From: a bacterium
GTDB taxonomy: Bacteria > Bacteroidota > Bacteroidia > NS11-12g > UBA955
Assembly: GCA_029945665.1 (NCBI GenBank)
Contig: JAQSCZ010000017.1
Span: forward strand, 1 to 47,825
Length of the DNA: 47,825 bases
Direction: 5' to 3'
Position numbers and translations under genes: made by a program. The first letter of the stretch is position 1; each line of letters starts with the position of its first letter. The notes beneath the pieces were generated by a model that had not been told where the DNA came from, did no database searches, and saw nothing but the letters and a program-made list of their open reading frames with translations. Shown piece after piece: positions 1-8,469 of this stretch.

Positions 1-73
1 GCAATTTACAATATTACGTATACTTGTGCAAGCTTTCTGACAGTCATATAATATTTTTATACTCCTTATAATT

Positions 74-301
74 TTGCTTGTAGCTTTTATATGGCTTGAG
101 CAATTTTTAATTAATAAATACCTTGACAGTTATTCTTCAACGGATAAATTGAAATGGACCTATTATCAATTTATAACTGTTGTGATAAGTTACTTCATAA
201 TCAATAAATTTACATTAGATTGGAAAATGTTAGTTGTAACTGCTCTATTTCTCTTACAGTGCTTTTTTAATTTCTATAAATTTTATAAATTAAAAAAATA
301 G
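74..301 (+). CDS. Small hypothetical membrane protein at the window edge
   Basis: A 75-residue hydrophobic protein with about two or three predicted membrane segments and a basic tail (YKFYKLKK). The only usable start in frame is TTG at 74. The frame stays open back to a TGA at 38-40, and the codons between that stop and the TTG are also hydrophobic, so the real start may be non-standard or the gene may be a remnant of something that begins outside the window. I do not recognise a family. It converges with the substrate-binding lipoprotein gene to the right. It may be a short real membrane protein or a decayed tail. Confidence 0.35.
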   Translation: MLVAFIWLEQFLINKYLDSYSSTDKLKWTYYQFITVVISYFIINKFTLDWKMLVVTALFLLQCFFNFYKFYKLKK

Positions 302-313
302 TTTTTTTTATAC

Positions 314-340
314 GAAATTTCATCATTAAAATGAAGTTTC
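314..340. terminator. Possible hairpin between convergent genes
   Basis: Arms at 314-323 and 331-340 pair over 10 bp, with one G-U pair and a 7-nt loop. It lies between the end of the small membrane ORF and the end of the lipoprotein gene, where a bidirectional terminator would be expected. Neither side has a clear U-tract directly after the stem, so the assignment is weak. Confidence 0.3.
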
Positions 341-378
341 ATGCAGGCTATTAATAAACAATTAAAAGGATTAAAAAA

Positions 379-2025
379 TCAATAAATTTTCTTTACGCAA
401 CGCAGTCGCAAAAAGTTAGCAGGATTACTCGTTAATCCTTTTACCCAAGGGTGACTCATGCGAATACTTTCATCGTAATACAAAACGATACACACGGCCG
501 ATTCAACCATTAGCTGATCGGCTTTTGCCAACATTGAATTTCGACTGCTATCACTGATACTTAAATTGCTTTGAGTAATTGCCTCATTGGCTGCTTCATT
601 GTAAAAATGGAAGTAATTGGGCCCGTTGGGACTAAAGTTTTCTTTTTTGAAACACACCAAATAATTTTCAGCATCTGGATAATCCGCAATCCAACTACCT
701 CTGAAGAAATTGATTTTATTTTCTTTTTTTAATTGCCTTAAAAAACTAGCTGGATGAACTTCAATTTTAATTGGTACACCTATCAATTCTAATTCTTTTT
801 GAACAAAAACGGCCATGTCGAGATAATCGGAAGTAATGTTTAAAACAATTGGCGTTGATTTGTTAAAATCAATCCCACTCTCTTTAATTAAATGACGAGC
901 TTTTTCAAGGTCGTATTGATACCCTTTAACATCTTGGTAAGGGTAATTGGGCAAACCATTTGGCACGAAACCATGCTCGGCCGCTACGCCAACGCCATTT
1001 CGAATATATGAAATCATTTTCTTTTTATCAATGGCATACTGCATGGCTTGTCTAACCTTTAAATTATTAAGTGGGCTTTTATTAAATTTAGGGTCGATAT
1101 TAAAACCAAAATATTCAGTGTTTAAAAAAGGTGTTTTTAATAATTTGAATTTTGATTTGTACTTATTTTTGAGTGTTCCATTTTTATTTAATAGTTCATC
1201 CTTCGTACTAGCATCTATTCCATTAAAAAAATCATATTCTCCTTGGACAAATCGCATAAATGCAGTTTGCTTATTCTTTATATTATCAATGTATACGCCA
1301 GATAAATAGGGTAGACGCATGCCATTTTCAAACCTGTAATATTTTGGATTTTTTTCAAAAAGTAAGGCCACATCTTCTTCCCATTTTTTGAATTGAAATG
1401 GACCTGAACCCACAGGATGGCTTCTGAAATATTCGCTATTCGAAGCCGCTTCTTTTGGCACAATATAACAATATGGCATTGCCAAAATGCCCAAAAAAGG
1501 GGCAAAGGCATTAATTAAATTAATTTCAATGGTACTGTCGTTTAATGCCTTTACAGGAAACAAAAAAGAATCGGATCGAAAGCAACGTAAATCCATTTTG
1601 TCGTTAAAAATCCAAGCGCCAGGTGAGGCCGTTTTGGGATCCGCTATTCTTTTAAAGCTATAAACCACATCATCGGCAATTAATTTCCGATTTTTTAAAG
1701 GCCTAATATTTATTTCATGAAAATAGACATCTGTTCTTAAGTTAAAAATATACCTTGTGCCATTATCAAGTACGCTCCAGGTTTTTGCAATACATGGTTT
1801 TATTTCTAAACTGTCATTATACTCAACTAAGCCTTCAAATAGCTGTGAGACAGCCCAGTTATCGCTCTGAGATTTTACATAAGCAGGATCTAACGTAGAA
1901 ATATTTGCATCTTCATTATAGAAAAAGTAATTCCTAAATTTAGAATTATCCACATTTTTACAACCAATCAAGCCATATAGAATGGGGAAAAAAAGAAAGT
2001 ATTTGGGCGTGTTTCTAAAAAGCAT
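379..2025 (-). CDS. ABC-type peptide/nickel substrate-binding lipoprotein (SBP_bac_5)
   Basis: A 548-residue extracytoplasmic solute-binding protein of the OppA/DppA class (family 5). The N-terminus is a lipoprotein signal ending in LIGC with the lipid-accepting Cys at residue 22. The family core follows: an early STLDPAYV segment, then AKTWSVLDNGTRYIFNLRT, VGSGPFQFKKW and VRQAMQYAIDKKKM, all typical of peptide binders. Length fits the family. No permease or ATPase gene is adjacent, so the binding protein is orphaned here, as is common in Bacteroidota. It is divergent from the UPF0173 gene with only 34 bp between starts. The ligand (peptide, or a metal complex) cannot be told from sequence. 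Confidence 0.9.
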   Translation of the reverse strand: MLFRNTPKYFLFFPILYGLIGCKNVDNSKFRNYFFYNEDANISTLDPAYVKSQSDNWAVSQLFEGLVEYNDSLEIKPCIAKTWSVLDNGTRYIFNLRTDVYFHEINIRPLKNRKLIADDVVYSFKRIADPKTASPGAWIFNDKMDLRCFRSDSFLFPVKALNDSTIEINLINAFAPFLGILAMPYCYIVPKEAASNSEYFRSHPVGSGPFQFKKWEEDVALLFEKNPKYYRFENGMRLPYLSGVYIDNIKNKQTAFMRFVQGEYDFFNGIDASTKDELLNKNGTLKNKYKSKFKLLKTPFLNTEYFGFNIDPKFNKSPLNNLKVRQAMQYAIDKKKMISYIRNGVGVAAEHGFVPNGLPNYPYQDVKGYQYDLEKARHLIKESGIDFNKSTPIVLNITSDYLDMAVFVQKELELIGVPIKIEVHPASFLRQLKKENKINFFRGSWIADYPDAENYLVCFKKENFSPNGPNYFHFYNEAANEAITQSNLSISDSSRNSMLAKADQLMVESAVCIVLYYDESIRMSHPWVKGLTSNPANFLRLRCVKKIY

Positions 2026-2030
2026 AAACC

Positions 2031-2038
2031 TATTTTTG
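2031..2038 (+). promoter_or_regulatory. -7 promoter element for the UPF0173-parAB unit
   Basis: TATTTTTG matches the Bacteroidota -7 consensus TAnnTTTG and lies 21 nt before the ATG at 2060. A TTTG at 2002-2005 is farther upstream than the usual 19-20 nt spacing, so the -33 element is unclear. Confidence 0.45.
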
Positions 2039-2059
2039 AAAGTTCAATATTAGGTACAA

Positions 2060-2740
2060 ATGGAGGTAAAATACTATGGTCATTCTTGTTTTAGTGTTCA
2101 CATTGGTGGAAAAACCATTTTGTTCGATCCTTTTATATCTGTTAATGAATTAGCGAAGAATATTGATATCACTGCCATAAAGGTTGATTATATCTTTTTA
2201 AGTCATGCACACCAAGACCACATGTATGATGCCTTAGAAATCGCAAAAAATAACAATGCTAAGATTGTAGGGATTTGGGAGGTATCACAATGGTACAATA
2301 ATCAAAATTACACCAATACCCATGCTATGAATTTGGGTGGCTTCTGGGAATTTGATTTCGGTAAAGTTCAAATGGTAAAAGCAGTGCATTCGAGTTCTTT
2401 TCCCGATGGTACCTATGGCGGTAACCCTGCTGGTTTTGTGATTAGCGATGGCAACAAAACCTTTTATTACAGTGGCGATACAGCCCTTACGCTAGATATG
2501 CAACTGATTCCCTTGAGACACTCCATTGATTTTGCTTTTCTTTCTATTGGCAATAATTTTACAATGGATATTACCGATGCCATTACTGCAGCTAGCTTTA
2601 TAAAATGCAATCACATCATTGGAATGCATTACGATACCTTTGGTTATATTCAAATCAACCATGAAGAAGCCATCAATCAATTTAACAAATCGGGTAAAAT
2701 TCTTACCCTAATGAACATAGAACAAAAATTAGACTTATAA
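2060..2740 (+). CDS. UPF0173 family metal-dependent hydrolase (metallo-beta-lactamase fold)
   Basis: A 226-residue protein that starts with the family hallmark MEVKYYGHSCF and carries the metal-binding signature HAHQDH (His49, His51, Asp53, His54). Further ligand candidates are the His in KAVHSSSFPDG, the Asp in SGDTAL and the His in IGMHYDTF. This is the YtkL-like branch of the metallo-beta-lactamase superfamily. Its members are cytoplasmic binuclear-metal hydrolases whose substrates are mostly unknown. It ends 6 nt before parA and probably shares its transcript. Confidence 0.92.
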   Translation: MEVKYYGHSCFSVHIGGKTILFDPFISVNELAKNIDITAIKVDYIFLSHAHQDHMYDALEIAKNNNAKIVGIWEVSQWYNNQNYTNTHAMNLGGFWEFDFGKVQMVKAVHSSSFPDGTYGGNPAGFVISDGNKTFYYSGDTALTLDMQLIPLRHSIDFAFLSIGNNFTMDITDAITAASFIKCNHIIGMHYDTFGYIQINHEEAINQFNKSGKILTLMNIEQKLDL

Positions 2741-2746
2741 ATATAA

Positions 2747-3547
2747 ATGGGAAAAATAATTTCGATAGCAAATCAAAAGGGTGGTGTTGGTAAAACTACA
2801 ACTGCCATCAATCTTGCAGCAAGTTTAGCTGTATTGGAATACAAAACACTTTTGATTGATGCAGATCCTCAGGCGAATTCGTCCTCTGGTATAGGTTTCG
2901 ATCCTCAAAACATTAAAATAGGATTATATGATTGTTTAGTAAATGAAGTGCAAGCAAAAGATGTAATTCTTAATACAGATCTTAAGTTTTTGAAATTATT
3001 GCCTTCAAATATCAATTTAGTAGGTGCTGAGCTTGAAATGATTGATATGCAACTAAGAGAGAAAGTAATGAAGAAGGCATTAGAGCCGATTAAAAAAGAT
3101 TATGATTTTATAATCATCGATTGTTCACCTTCTCTTGGTTTAATAACTACCAATTCCCTTTGTGCCTCGGATTCGGTTATTATACCAGTACAATGCGAAT
3201 ATTTTGCATTGGAGGGTCTTGGTAAATTGCTAAATACCATTCGTATTATTCAAAAAGAATCTAACAAACAGTTGAACATAGAAGGTATTTTATTAACGAT
3301 GTACGACTCCAGATTGCGTTTGAGTAACCATGTGGTAGAGGATGTTAAAATGCATTTTCAAGACATCGTTTTCGATACTATTATTCCAAGAAATACAAAA
3401 TTGAGCGAAGCACCTAGTTTCGGAATTCCTGTCATTACGCACGATGTGGCTAGCAAGGGTTCGACAACTTATTTGAACTTAGCGCGCGAAATATTACAGA
3501 GAAATGGCATGACCCAAATGGATTCAAAGGAAAAAGCAAGCATTTAA
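2747..3547 (+). CDS. parA: Chromosome-partitioning ATPase ParA (Soj)
   Basis: A 266-residue ParA/MinD-type ATPase. The deviant Walker A KGGVGKTT lies at residues 11-18 with the signature Lys11, followed by [12 protein letters not shown] (Walker A') and [12 protein letters not shown] (Walker B). It has the length of chromosomal Soj and lacks the N-terminal DNA-binding extension of plasmid ParA. It is followed 35 nt later by parB. Together they would position the replication origin by ATP-dependent nucleoid binding. No match to the canonical 16-bp parS palindrome was noticed in the nearby intergenic DNA. Confidence 0.96.
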   Translation: MGKIISIANQKGGVGKTTTAINLAASLAVLEYKTLLIDADPQANSSSGIGFDPQNIKIGLYDCLVNEVQAKDVILNTDLKFLKLLPSNINLVGAELEMIDMQLREKVMKKALEPIKKDYDFIIIDCSPSLGLITTNSLCASDSVIIPVQCEYFALEGLGKLLNTIRIIQKESNKQLNIEGILLTMYDSRLRLSNHVVEDVKMHFQDIVFDTIIPRNTKLSEAPSFGIPVITHDVASKGSTTYLNLAREILQRNGMTQMDSKEKASI

Positions 3548-3582
3548 ATAAATAACCTTTTTACAAATACTGGATAATTAAA

Positions 3583-4509
3583 ATGACAACCGTTAACAAT
3601 AATAAAACTAAAAAGAGTGGATTAGGCAGAGGACTTTCAGCTTTACTTCATAATGCAGAAACCGACATTACACTCTCATCGGAATATAAAAGCAATGGCA
3701 ATAGCAGCATACAATTTGTTGAGATTAGTCAGATTGAAGCCAATCCGTTTCAACCAAGAACAGAGTTTGAACAAAAAGCATTAGAAGAATTAGCCGAATC
3801 AATTAGAGTCCATGGTCTCATTCAACCCATCACTGTTAGAAAAATGGGTTATGATAAATTCCAAATCATCAGTGGAGAACGCAGAACGCGCGCTTCTATA
3901 TTAGCAGGACTAGAGCGCATTCCCGCTTATATAAGAATTGCCAACGACCAAGAAATGTTGGAAATGGCTTTGATTGAAAACATTCAAAGAGAAAATTTAA
4001 ATCCAATTGAAGTCTCTCTATCTTACAAAAGATTGTTAGATGAATGTCACTTAAAGCAAGAGGAATTAGGCGAAAGAGTAGGTAAGGACCGCAGTACGGT
4101 AAGTAATTATTTGCGTTTATTGAGATTGCCTGAACCGATTCAATTTGCTATTAAAACCAACAAAATTTCTATGGGACACGCCAAAGCTATTATGGGTGTT
4201 GAGGATCTAGAGGATCAATTGGCTTTATACAAAAGAATTGAGTTGGATGGATTAAGTGTGCGTGGGACGGAAGAAATCGTTAAACTTTCAAAACAAGACA
4301 AAACTTTAACATCTGAAATTGGCGTAAAATCAGTTGTTGCAGGGCTTGAATTGGACGATGCGATGAAGTATAAAATTGAAAAATTATCAAAAAGATTTGG
4401 AATTGCAACGCAACTGAAAACAAAAGGCAATAAAGGCGAACTCATTATTCCATTTAAGAATTACGAAGATTTGGAACGCATTTTGAGTAGTTTAGCAGAT
4501 AATGAATAA
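3583..4509 (+). CDS. parB: Chromosome-partitioning protein ParB (Spo0J)
   Basis: A 308-residue ParB. It has the N-terminal SGLGRGLSALL box thought to contact ParA. The ParB/Srx nucleotide-binding domain follows, with NPFQPRTEF (box I) and ISGERRTRAS (box II, the GERRxRA motif used for CTP binding). Then come ENIQREN and the helix-turn-helix EELGERVGKDRSTVSNYLRLL that recognises parS, and a C-terminal dimerisation region ending in NYEDLERILSSL. The last 8 nt overlap the DUF5683 gene, which suggests translational coupling. Confidence 0.96.
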   Translation: MTTVNNNKTKKSGLGRGLSALLHNAETDITLSSEYKSNGNSSIQFVEISQIEANPFQPRTEFEQKALEELAESIRVHGLIQPITVRKMGYDKFQIISGERRTRASILAGLERIPAYIRIANDQEMLEMALIENIQRENLNPIEVSLSYKRLLDECHLKQEELGERVGKDRSTVSNYLRLLRLPEPIQFAIKTNKISMGHAKAIMGVEDLEDQLALYKRIELDGLSVRGTEEIVKLSKQDKTLTSEIGVKSVVAGLELDDAMKYKIEKLSKRFGIATQLKTKGNKGELIIPFKNYEDLERILSSLADNE

Positions 4510-5119
4510 GTGGGTACTAATTACTTTTTTAGCTTTACTGCCAATTTTATCGAGCGCACAGTCTTTTAATAATTCTAGTGAATTTAGTATTTTTTCAACC
4601 GAGATTCTTTCAAAATTGATTGCTCAAAAGGCACTAAAAGATTCAGCGCCTAGTACCGATAAAGTCCATTCTCCTCATAGAGCAACTGTCTATAGTGCAA
4701 TATTACCTGGCTTAGGTCAGGCTTACAATAAAAAATATTGGAAGATTCCTTTGATTTATGCAGGTTTGGGTACTACTGCTTTTTTCATTATAAAAAACCG
4801 AGATAGTATGCTTATTTATCAAAATGCACTAAAACTTCTTTTAGATACCGATACGACCTCTTTTCCTTTGGCCTACTTGCGCAATCAACCCATAACACAA
4901 CTGAGGGCTCAAAGAAATCAATACCGTACCAACAGAGATTATAGCATTATTGGTTTTGCAGGTATTTATTTATTGAACATTGTAGACGCTGCGATAGACG
5001 CACATTTCTATAATTTTAATATTGATAAACCATTGGCTTTACAAAAAACAAGACATATTTATTTCGCCTCTAGCCGTGTGCAGAATATTCCAGCTTTGGG
5101 TTTGGCTTACCGTTTCTAA
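4502..5119 (+). CDS. DUF5683 domain protein, secreted or membrane
   Basis: A 205-residue protein with an N-terminal signal sequence (MNKWVLITFLALLPILSSAQS). The DUF5683 core starts with the motif SAILPGLGQAYNKKYWKIPLIY, and a predicted hydrophobic hairpin follows (IYAGLGTTAFFII and IIGFAGIYLLNIVDAAIDAHF). The PGxGQxYN motif is shared with small TM2-like membrane proteins. The 8-nt overlap with parB is commonly seen in Bacteroidota genomes. Its function is unknown. The location after ParAB could mean a cell-envelope role tied to the cell cycle, but that is inference from position only. Confidence 0.85.
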   Translation: MNKWVLITFLALLPILSSAQSFNNSSEFSIFSTEILSKLIAQKALKDSAPSTDKVHSPHRATVYSAILPGLGQAYNKKYWKIPLIYAGLGTTAFFIIKNRDSMLIYQNALKLLLDTDTTSFPLAYLRNQPITQLRAQRNQYRTNRDYSIIGFAGIYLLNIVDAAIDAHFYNFNIDKPLALQKTRHIYFASSRVQNIPALGLAYRF

Positions 5120-5216
5120 AACAAAATAATTTGTTCTTATATTGCAGAATTATACTTAATCGTATATACATGATGTTGTAAATACGAGATTATTTCTTTT
5201 GAAAGAAATATTTGCT

Positions 5217-5224
5217 TATCTTTG
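5217..5224 (+). promoter_or_regulatory. -7 element of the DEAD-box helicase promoter
   Basis: TATCTTTG is an exact TAnnTTTG match, 61 nt before the ATG at 5286. The nearest plausible TTTG at 5198-5201 has a spacer of 15 nt, shorter than usual. The implied leader is long and contains nested inverted repeats. Confidence 0.5.
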
Positions 5225-5229
5225 CAAAA

Positions 5230-5278
5230 AATTTGAGCAAAGCTGAAGGCTTTTATTCTTCTCATTATCCCTCAAATT
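5230..5278 (+). promoter_or_regulatory. Structured 5' leader of the DEAD-box helicase mRNA
   Basis: An outer 8-bp stem pairs AATTTGAG (5230-5237) with CTCAAATT (5271-5278). Inside it, AAAGC (5239-5243) pairs with GCTTT (5249-5253) across a 5-nt loop. The fold ends 7 nt before the start codon. A leader fold just upstream of an RNA helicase gene could allow cold-induced or autogenous control. That is inference; only the complementarity is seen. Confidence 0.35.
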
Positions 5279-5285
5279 ATTATTC

Positions 5286-6530
5286 ATGCAGTTTCAATCC
5301 CTTAACATTATAGATTCTATTCTTCAATCTTTAAAAGAAGAAGGTTATACAACACCAACTCCCATTCAAGCCCAAGCAATTCCGATTGTATTGGAAGGTA
5401 AAGATTTATTAGGCTGTGCGCAAACAGGTACAGGAAAAACAGCCGCTTTTGCCATACCAATTCTTCAGTTATTGAGCGCTGGCAGAGTAAACGAAAAGAA
5501 ACGCAAGATTAGAAGTTTGATAGTTACGCCAACCCGAGAACTTGCCATACAAATTGACGAAAGCTTCAAAGCATACGGAAGACATACAGGACTTATAAGC
5601 ACTGTTATTTTTGGCGGTGTAGGTCAGGGTGCACAAACGAATGCCCTAAACAAGGGTGTCGATATTTTAATTGCTACTCCGGGCCGCTTATTAGATTTAA
5701 TGGGTCAAGGTTATATTTCCCTTGATAATATCGAAATATTTGTCTTGGATGAGGCCGATAGAATGTTGGACATGGGTTTCATTCATGATGTTAAGAAATT
5801 GCTGAAGGTATTACCTCAACGCAGACAATCTCTTTTCTTCTCGGCTACTATGCCTCCGGAAATCATACAGTTGTCTAATTCCATATTAAACAAACCGATA
5901 AAGGTTGAAGTAACGCCTGTTTCCTCAACTGCAGATACCATCCAACAGTATATTTTCTTTGTAGATAAAGGCAATAAAAATGCGTTACTGATTGATGTTT
6001 TAGATGATGTAAAGATTAAAACTGCTTTGGTTTTTACCCGCACTAAACATGGTGCAGATAAGATTGTAAAAGTACTATTAAAGCATGATATTAAAGCCGA
6101 GGCTATTCATGGTAACAAAGCGCAGAATGCCAGACAAAGAGCGTTAACTAATTTTAAAGCGCAAACCACACGCGTTTTAGTTGCTACTGATATTGCTGCT
6201 AGAGGAATCGACGTAGATGAGTTGGAATATGTTATTAATTATGACGTTCCAAATATAGCAGAAACTTATGTGCATAGAATCGGTAGAACAGGTAGGGCAG
6301 GAGCCAATGGCACTGCATTCTCCTTCTGCGATGCAGAAGAAAAGGCTTATTTGAAAGACATAGAAAAATTAATTGGCAAAAAAATACCGATGATAGACAA
6401 CCATCCATTTCCTTTGATGGATCATAATCCGGTAAAAGAACCCAAACAACAACAAGGTCGACCGAACCACAACAGACCGAAACCTATTTCGAATGTTGGC
6501 GGAAAAAAGAAGTATTACGGTAGACGTTAG
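5286..6530 (+). CDS. rhlE: DEAD-box ATP-dependent RNA helicase, RhlE type
   Basis: A 414-residue RNA helicase with a complete motif set: Q motif (PTPIQAQAIP, residues 24-33), motif I AQTGTGKT (45-52), Ia PTRELA, Ib TPGR, II DEAD, III SAT, IV LVFTRTKH, V ATDIAARGIDVDEL and VI HRIGRTGRAG. The short basic Lys/Arg/Asn/Pro/Gln-rich tail ending in KKKYYGRR is typical of RhlE and its likely role is RNA contact. It would unwind short duplexes in rRNA maturation or mRNA decay, often at low temperature. It converges with the next gene, with only 4 nt between their stops. Confidence 0.94.
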   Translation: MQFQSLNIIDSILQSLKEEGYTTPTPIQAQAIPIVLEGKDLLGCAQTGTGKTAAFAIPILQLLSAGRVNEKKRKIRSLIVTPTRELAIQIDESFKAYGRHTGLISTVIFGGVGQGAQTNALNKGVDILIATPGRLLDLMGQGYISLDNIEIFVLDEADRMLDMGFIHDVKKLLKVLPQRRQSLFFSATMPPEIIQLSNSILNKPIKVEVTPVSSTADTIQQYIFFVDKGNKNALLIDVLDDVKIKTALVFTRTKHGADKIVKVLLKHDIKAEAIHGNKAQNARQRALTNFKAQTTRVLVATDIAARGIDVDELEYVINYDVPNIAETYVHRIGRTGRAGANGTAFSFCDAEEKAYLKDIEKLIGKKIPMIDNHPFPLMDHNPVKEPKQQQGRPNHNRPKPISNVGGKKKYYGRR

Positions 6531-6534
6531 TTTC

Positions 6535-6918
6535 TTAATACTCCATCAACCATAATTCTGCTTTCAACCGATCTGTAAAAAACTGAATCGGATAAATATT
6601 TTTTAGAAATAAAATATAAAAGTTTGCGCTTAGCTTTTGTGCAAAAGAATTAACCAAAATTGCTTCAGCTATAATTTTTTCTTGTCTTTGTTTATTTTCC
6701 TCTACAATGAGTAGTCTTGCATCCTTAGTTATTTCCGTTAATTTCCCTATAATAACCAATTTTTTGAGACGCTCTTTATTTGTGAATGTATCTAAGATTC
6801 TGTAGGCTTCGCGAACACCATTAGTTTCAACTACTATTTCATCGAGAAACTCAATCTCCACCGTTCGTTTATTGAGCATTTTCAATGACTTAAATATTGT
6901 ACTTATTGCCTTTATCAT
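6535..6918 (-). CDS. STAS-like small protein (DUF7793-type)
   Basis: A 127-residue cytoplasmic protein. The pattern is a beta strand with acidic residues (VEIEFLDEIVVETNG), a helix (VREAYRILDTF), a strand (LKKLVIIGKLTEI), then TKDARLLIVEE, a strand with Ala-rich helix (IIAEAILVNSFAQKL), FLKNIYPIQFFTD and a final ELWL. This order and the KDAR and FF-T-D features match the STAS/SpoIIAA-like DUF7793 family that is widespread in Bacteroidota. Members have no known partner. No anti-sigma factor or kinase gene is adjacent. The family call rests on motif resemblance, so confidence is moderate. Confidence 0.65.
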   Translation of the reverse strand: MIKAISTIFKSLKMLNKRTVEIEFLDEIVVETNGVREAYRILDTFTNKERLKKLVIIGKLTEITKDARLLIVEENKQRQEKIIAEAILVNSFAQKLSANFYILFLKNIYPIQFFTDRLKAELWLMEY

Positions 6919-7032
6919 ATTATGTATTTGAGGTTTTTAGCGAAGTTAGGTTAAATAACAATTAATGATTAGGAATCTGTAAAACATGTAAGAATTAGCA
7001 TCTGAAGAATCTGAACTTTTGAAATTACCGAA

Positions 7033-7048
7033 CTAAATATTAATTTAG
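7033..7048. promoter_or_regulatory. Short inverted repeat upstream of the SGNH hydrolase gene
   Basis: CTAAAT at 7033-7038 and ATTTAG at 7043-7048 are complementary around ATTA. The site ends 20 bp before the ATG at 7069 and could be an operator. In DNA this A/T-rich, a 6-bp arm can also arise by chance. Confidence 0.2.
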
Positions 7049-7068
7049 CGAATTGATTGATAGCATAA

Positions 7069-7935
7069 ATGTTTCAAAAAAAATGGTTTAAATGGCTTAT
7101 TGGAATAGTCCTATTCTTATCACTCTTGCTCAACGCTTTTATTATAAGGGAAATCGTTGTTTTTAAACCTTTTGGTTTTACGAAACGAAGTAATAAGCGA
7201 ATAAAGCAATTGGGTATATTTAATAATAAAGTAGATTTAAAGGAGCTCAAATCAGACAGTACTATCTTTATTTTAGCGCTTGGGCAATCAAATGCGGCTA
7301 ATTCTGGTGGAGAGTATTATACAGTTAGACACAATGTGTTAAACTTCTATGAAGGCACGCTTTATAAAGCGGAAGAACCATTGATAGGGGCAAGTGGCGA
7401 TGGTGGATGCGTGTGGACAATGTTAGCAGATAAATTAATAGACAGTGGCTGGTGTAAAAAAGTGGTTATAATTACCATTGCGCAAGATGGTTCGACAATG
7501 GATAGATGGGCCAATGGTGATTTGAATATAAAATTAAAAAATACATTGACTGATTTAAATGCCCATCAAATTCAACCGACTTGGGTGTTTTGGCACCAAG
7601 GGGAATCGGATAATGGCTATTCCCATAAAAATTATAAGAGAGATTTATTTAAAGTTGTTGCAGATATCAAAGCAGCAAATATTAAAGCCCCTTTTTATTG
7701 TTCTGTTGCTACCTATTGTATTGGTGTTTTAGATAAGCAACCGCATGGCTTGGATTTTGAATTACAAGCGATTCAAAGAGATTTTATTAAATCAAATGCC
7801 AATGTACTGGAAGGACCATTTACGGATAGCTTAATTTATGCGTTCCAAAGGCATGATACCCAACATTTCTCATATTATGGCAATCAGCAATATGCACAAT
7901 TGTGGTTCAATGCTTTGAAAAATAAAATTGAATAA
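7069..7935 (+). CDS. Sialate O-acetylesterase-like SGNH hydrolase (SASA domain)
   Basis: A 288-residue carbohydrate-esterase-like protein held at the membrane or exported by an N-terminal hydrophobic segment (WLIGIVLFLSLLLNAFII). The nucleophile block is ALGQSN with Ser74, the next conserved block is FWHQGESD, and the C-terminal catalytic pair would be the DTQH motif in HDTQHFSYYG. These are the blocks of the SASA/DUF303 family, which removes acetyl esters from sugars such as sialic acid or xylan. The substrate here is not known. The next gene begins 1 nt after its stop, so the two are probably cotranscribed. Confidence 0.8.
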   Translation: MFQKKWFKWLIGIVLFLSLLLNAFIIREIVVFKPFGFTKRSNKRIKQLGIFNNKVDLKELKSDSTIFILALGQSNAANSGGEYYTVRHNVLNFYEGTLYKAEEPLIGASGDGGCVWTMLADKLIDSGWCKKVVIITIAQDGSTMDRWANGDLNIKLKNTLTDLNAHQIQPTWVFWHQGESDNGYSHKNYKRDLFKVVADIKAANIKAPFYCSVATYCIGVLDKQPHGLDFELQAIQRDFIKSNANVLEGPFTDSLIYAFQRHDTQHFSYYGNQQYAQLWFNALKNKIE

Positions 7936-7936
7936 C

Positions 7937-8404
7937 ATGATTTTATTAAAAAAAAAATATGGGTTATTGTCGATAATTTGTTGTTTTGCTTTGTGTTTAC
8001 AAGCTAAAAAATCACCTCAAATAGATACTTTCCAATTTATGACTTCCAATTATTGGTTGATTGAGGATGGTAAATGGTTTGGTGATTCCATAATAGAACT
8101 GCTACAAAGCACTGAAAAATCTATAGAACAACATAAAACGAGACAACCACATCACTATTTTTATTATTTTGATTTTGATTCATCCAAAATTGTTAAGCCT
8201 CGCGCTTATATACCAGGTGGCTGTCCAGTAGGATTTCCGAGCCTAACCTTGACGGATATTAAGTTCAATAAAGGTGATTTAATGGTCTATTTCTCCATTC
8301 ATGATTATTTAAACAAAATACATATTAAAAATGGTATTGCTTTGTATACAATTACTTATTTTTCAAAGAAGAAAATAATTTTAACAAAAAAAAATAGCAA
8401 TTAG
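7937..8404 (+). CDS. Hypothetical secreted protein
   Basis: A 155-residue protein starting at ATG 7937, one base after the esterase stop. An in-frame TTG at 7928 overlaps the previous gene and is less likely. An N-terminal signal sequence (YGLLSIICCFALCLQAKK) indicates export, and the two Cys in it (ICC) do not form a clear lipobox. The mature part is rich in aromatic residues and has a GGCPVGFPSLTLTDI segment. No family is recognised. Coupling to the upstream esterase suggests a shared periplasmic role. Confidence 0.65.
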   Translation: MILLKKKYGLLSIICCFALCLQAKKSPQIDTFQFMTSNYWLIEDGKWFGDSIIELLQSTEKSIEQHKTRQPHHYFYYFDFDSSKIVKPRAYIPGGCPVGFPSLTLTDIKFNKGDLMVYFSIHDYLNKIHIKNGIALYTITYFSKKKIILTKKNSN

Positions 8405-8469
8405 TATGTCTATTCATTCCGATTTGTGATCAAGTGAAACTAATCTTGAATTCTCAATATTGATTCGTC

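Noticed and set aside
2740-5285. parS or origin of replication near parAB
   Set aside because: No copy of the canonical parS palindrome was noticed in the intergenic DNA here, and no dnaA gene or DnaA-box cluster was seen.
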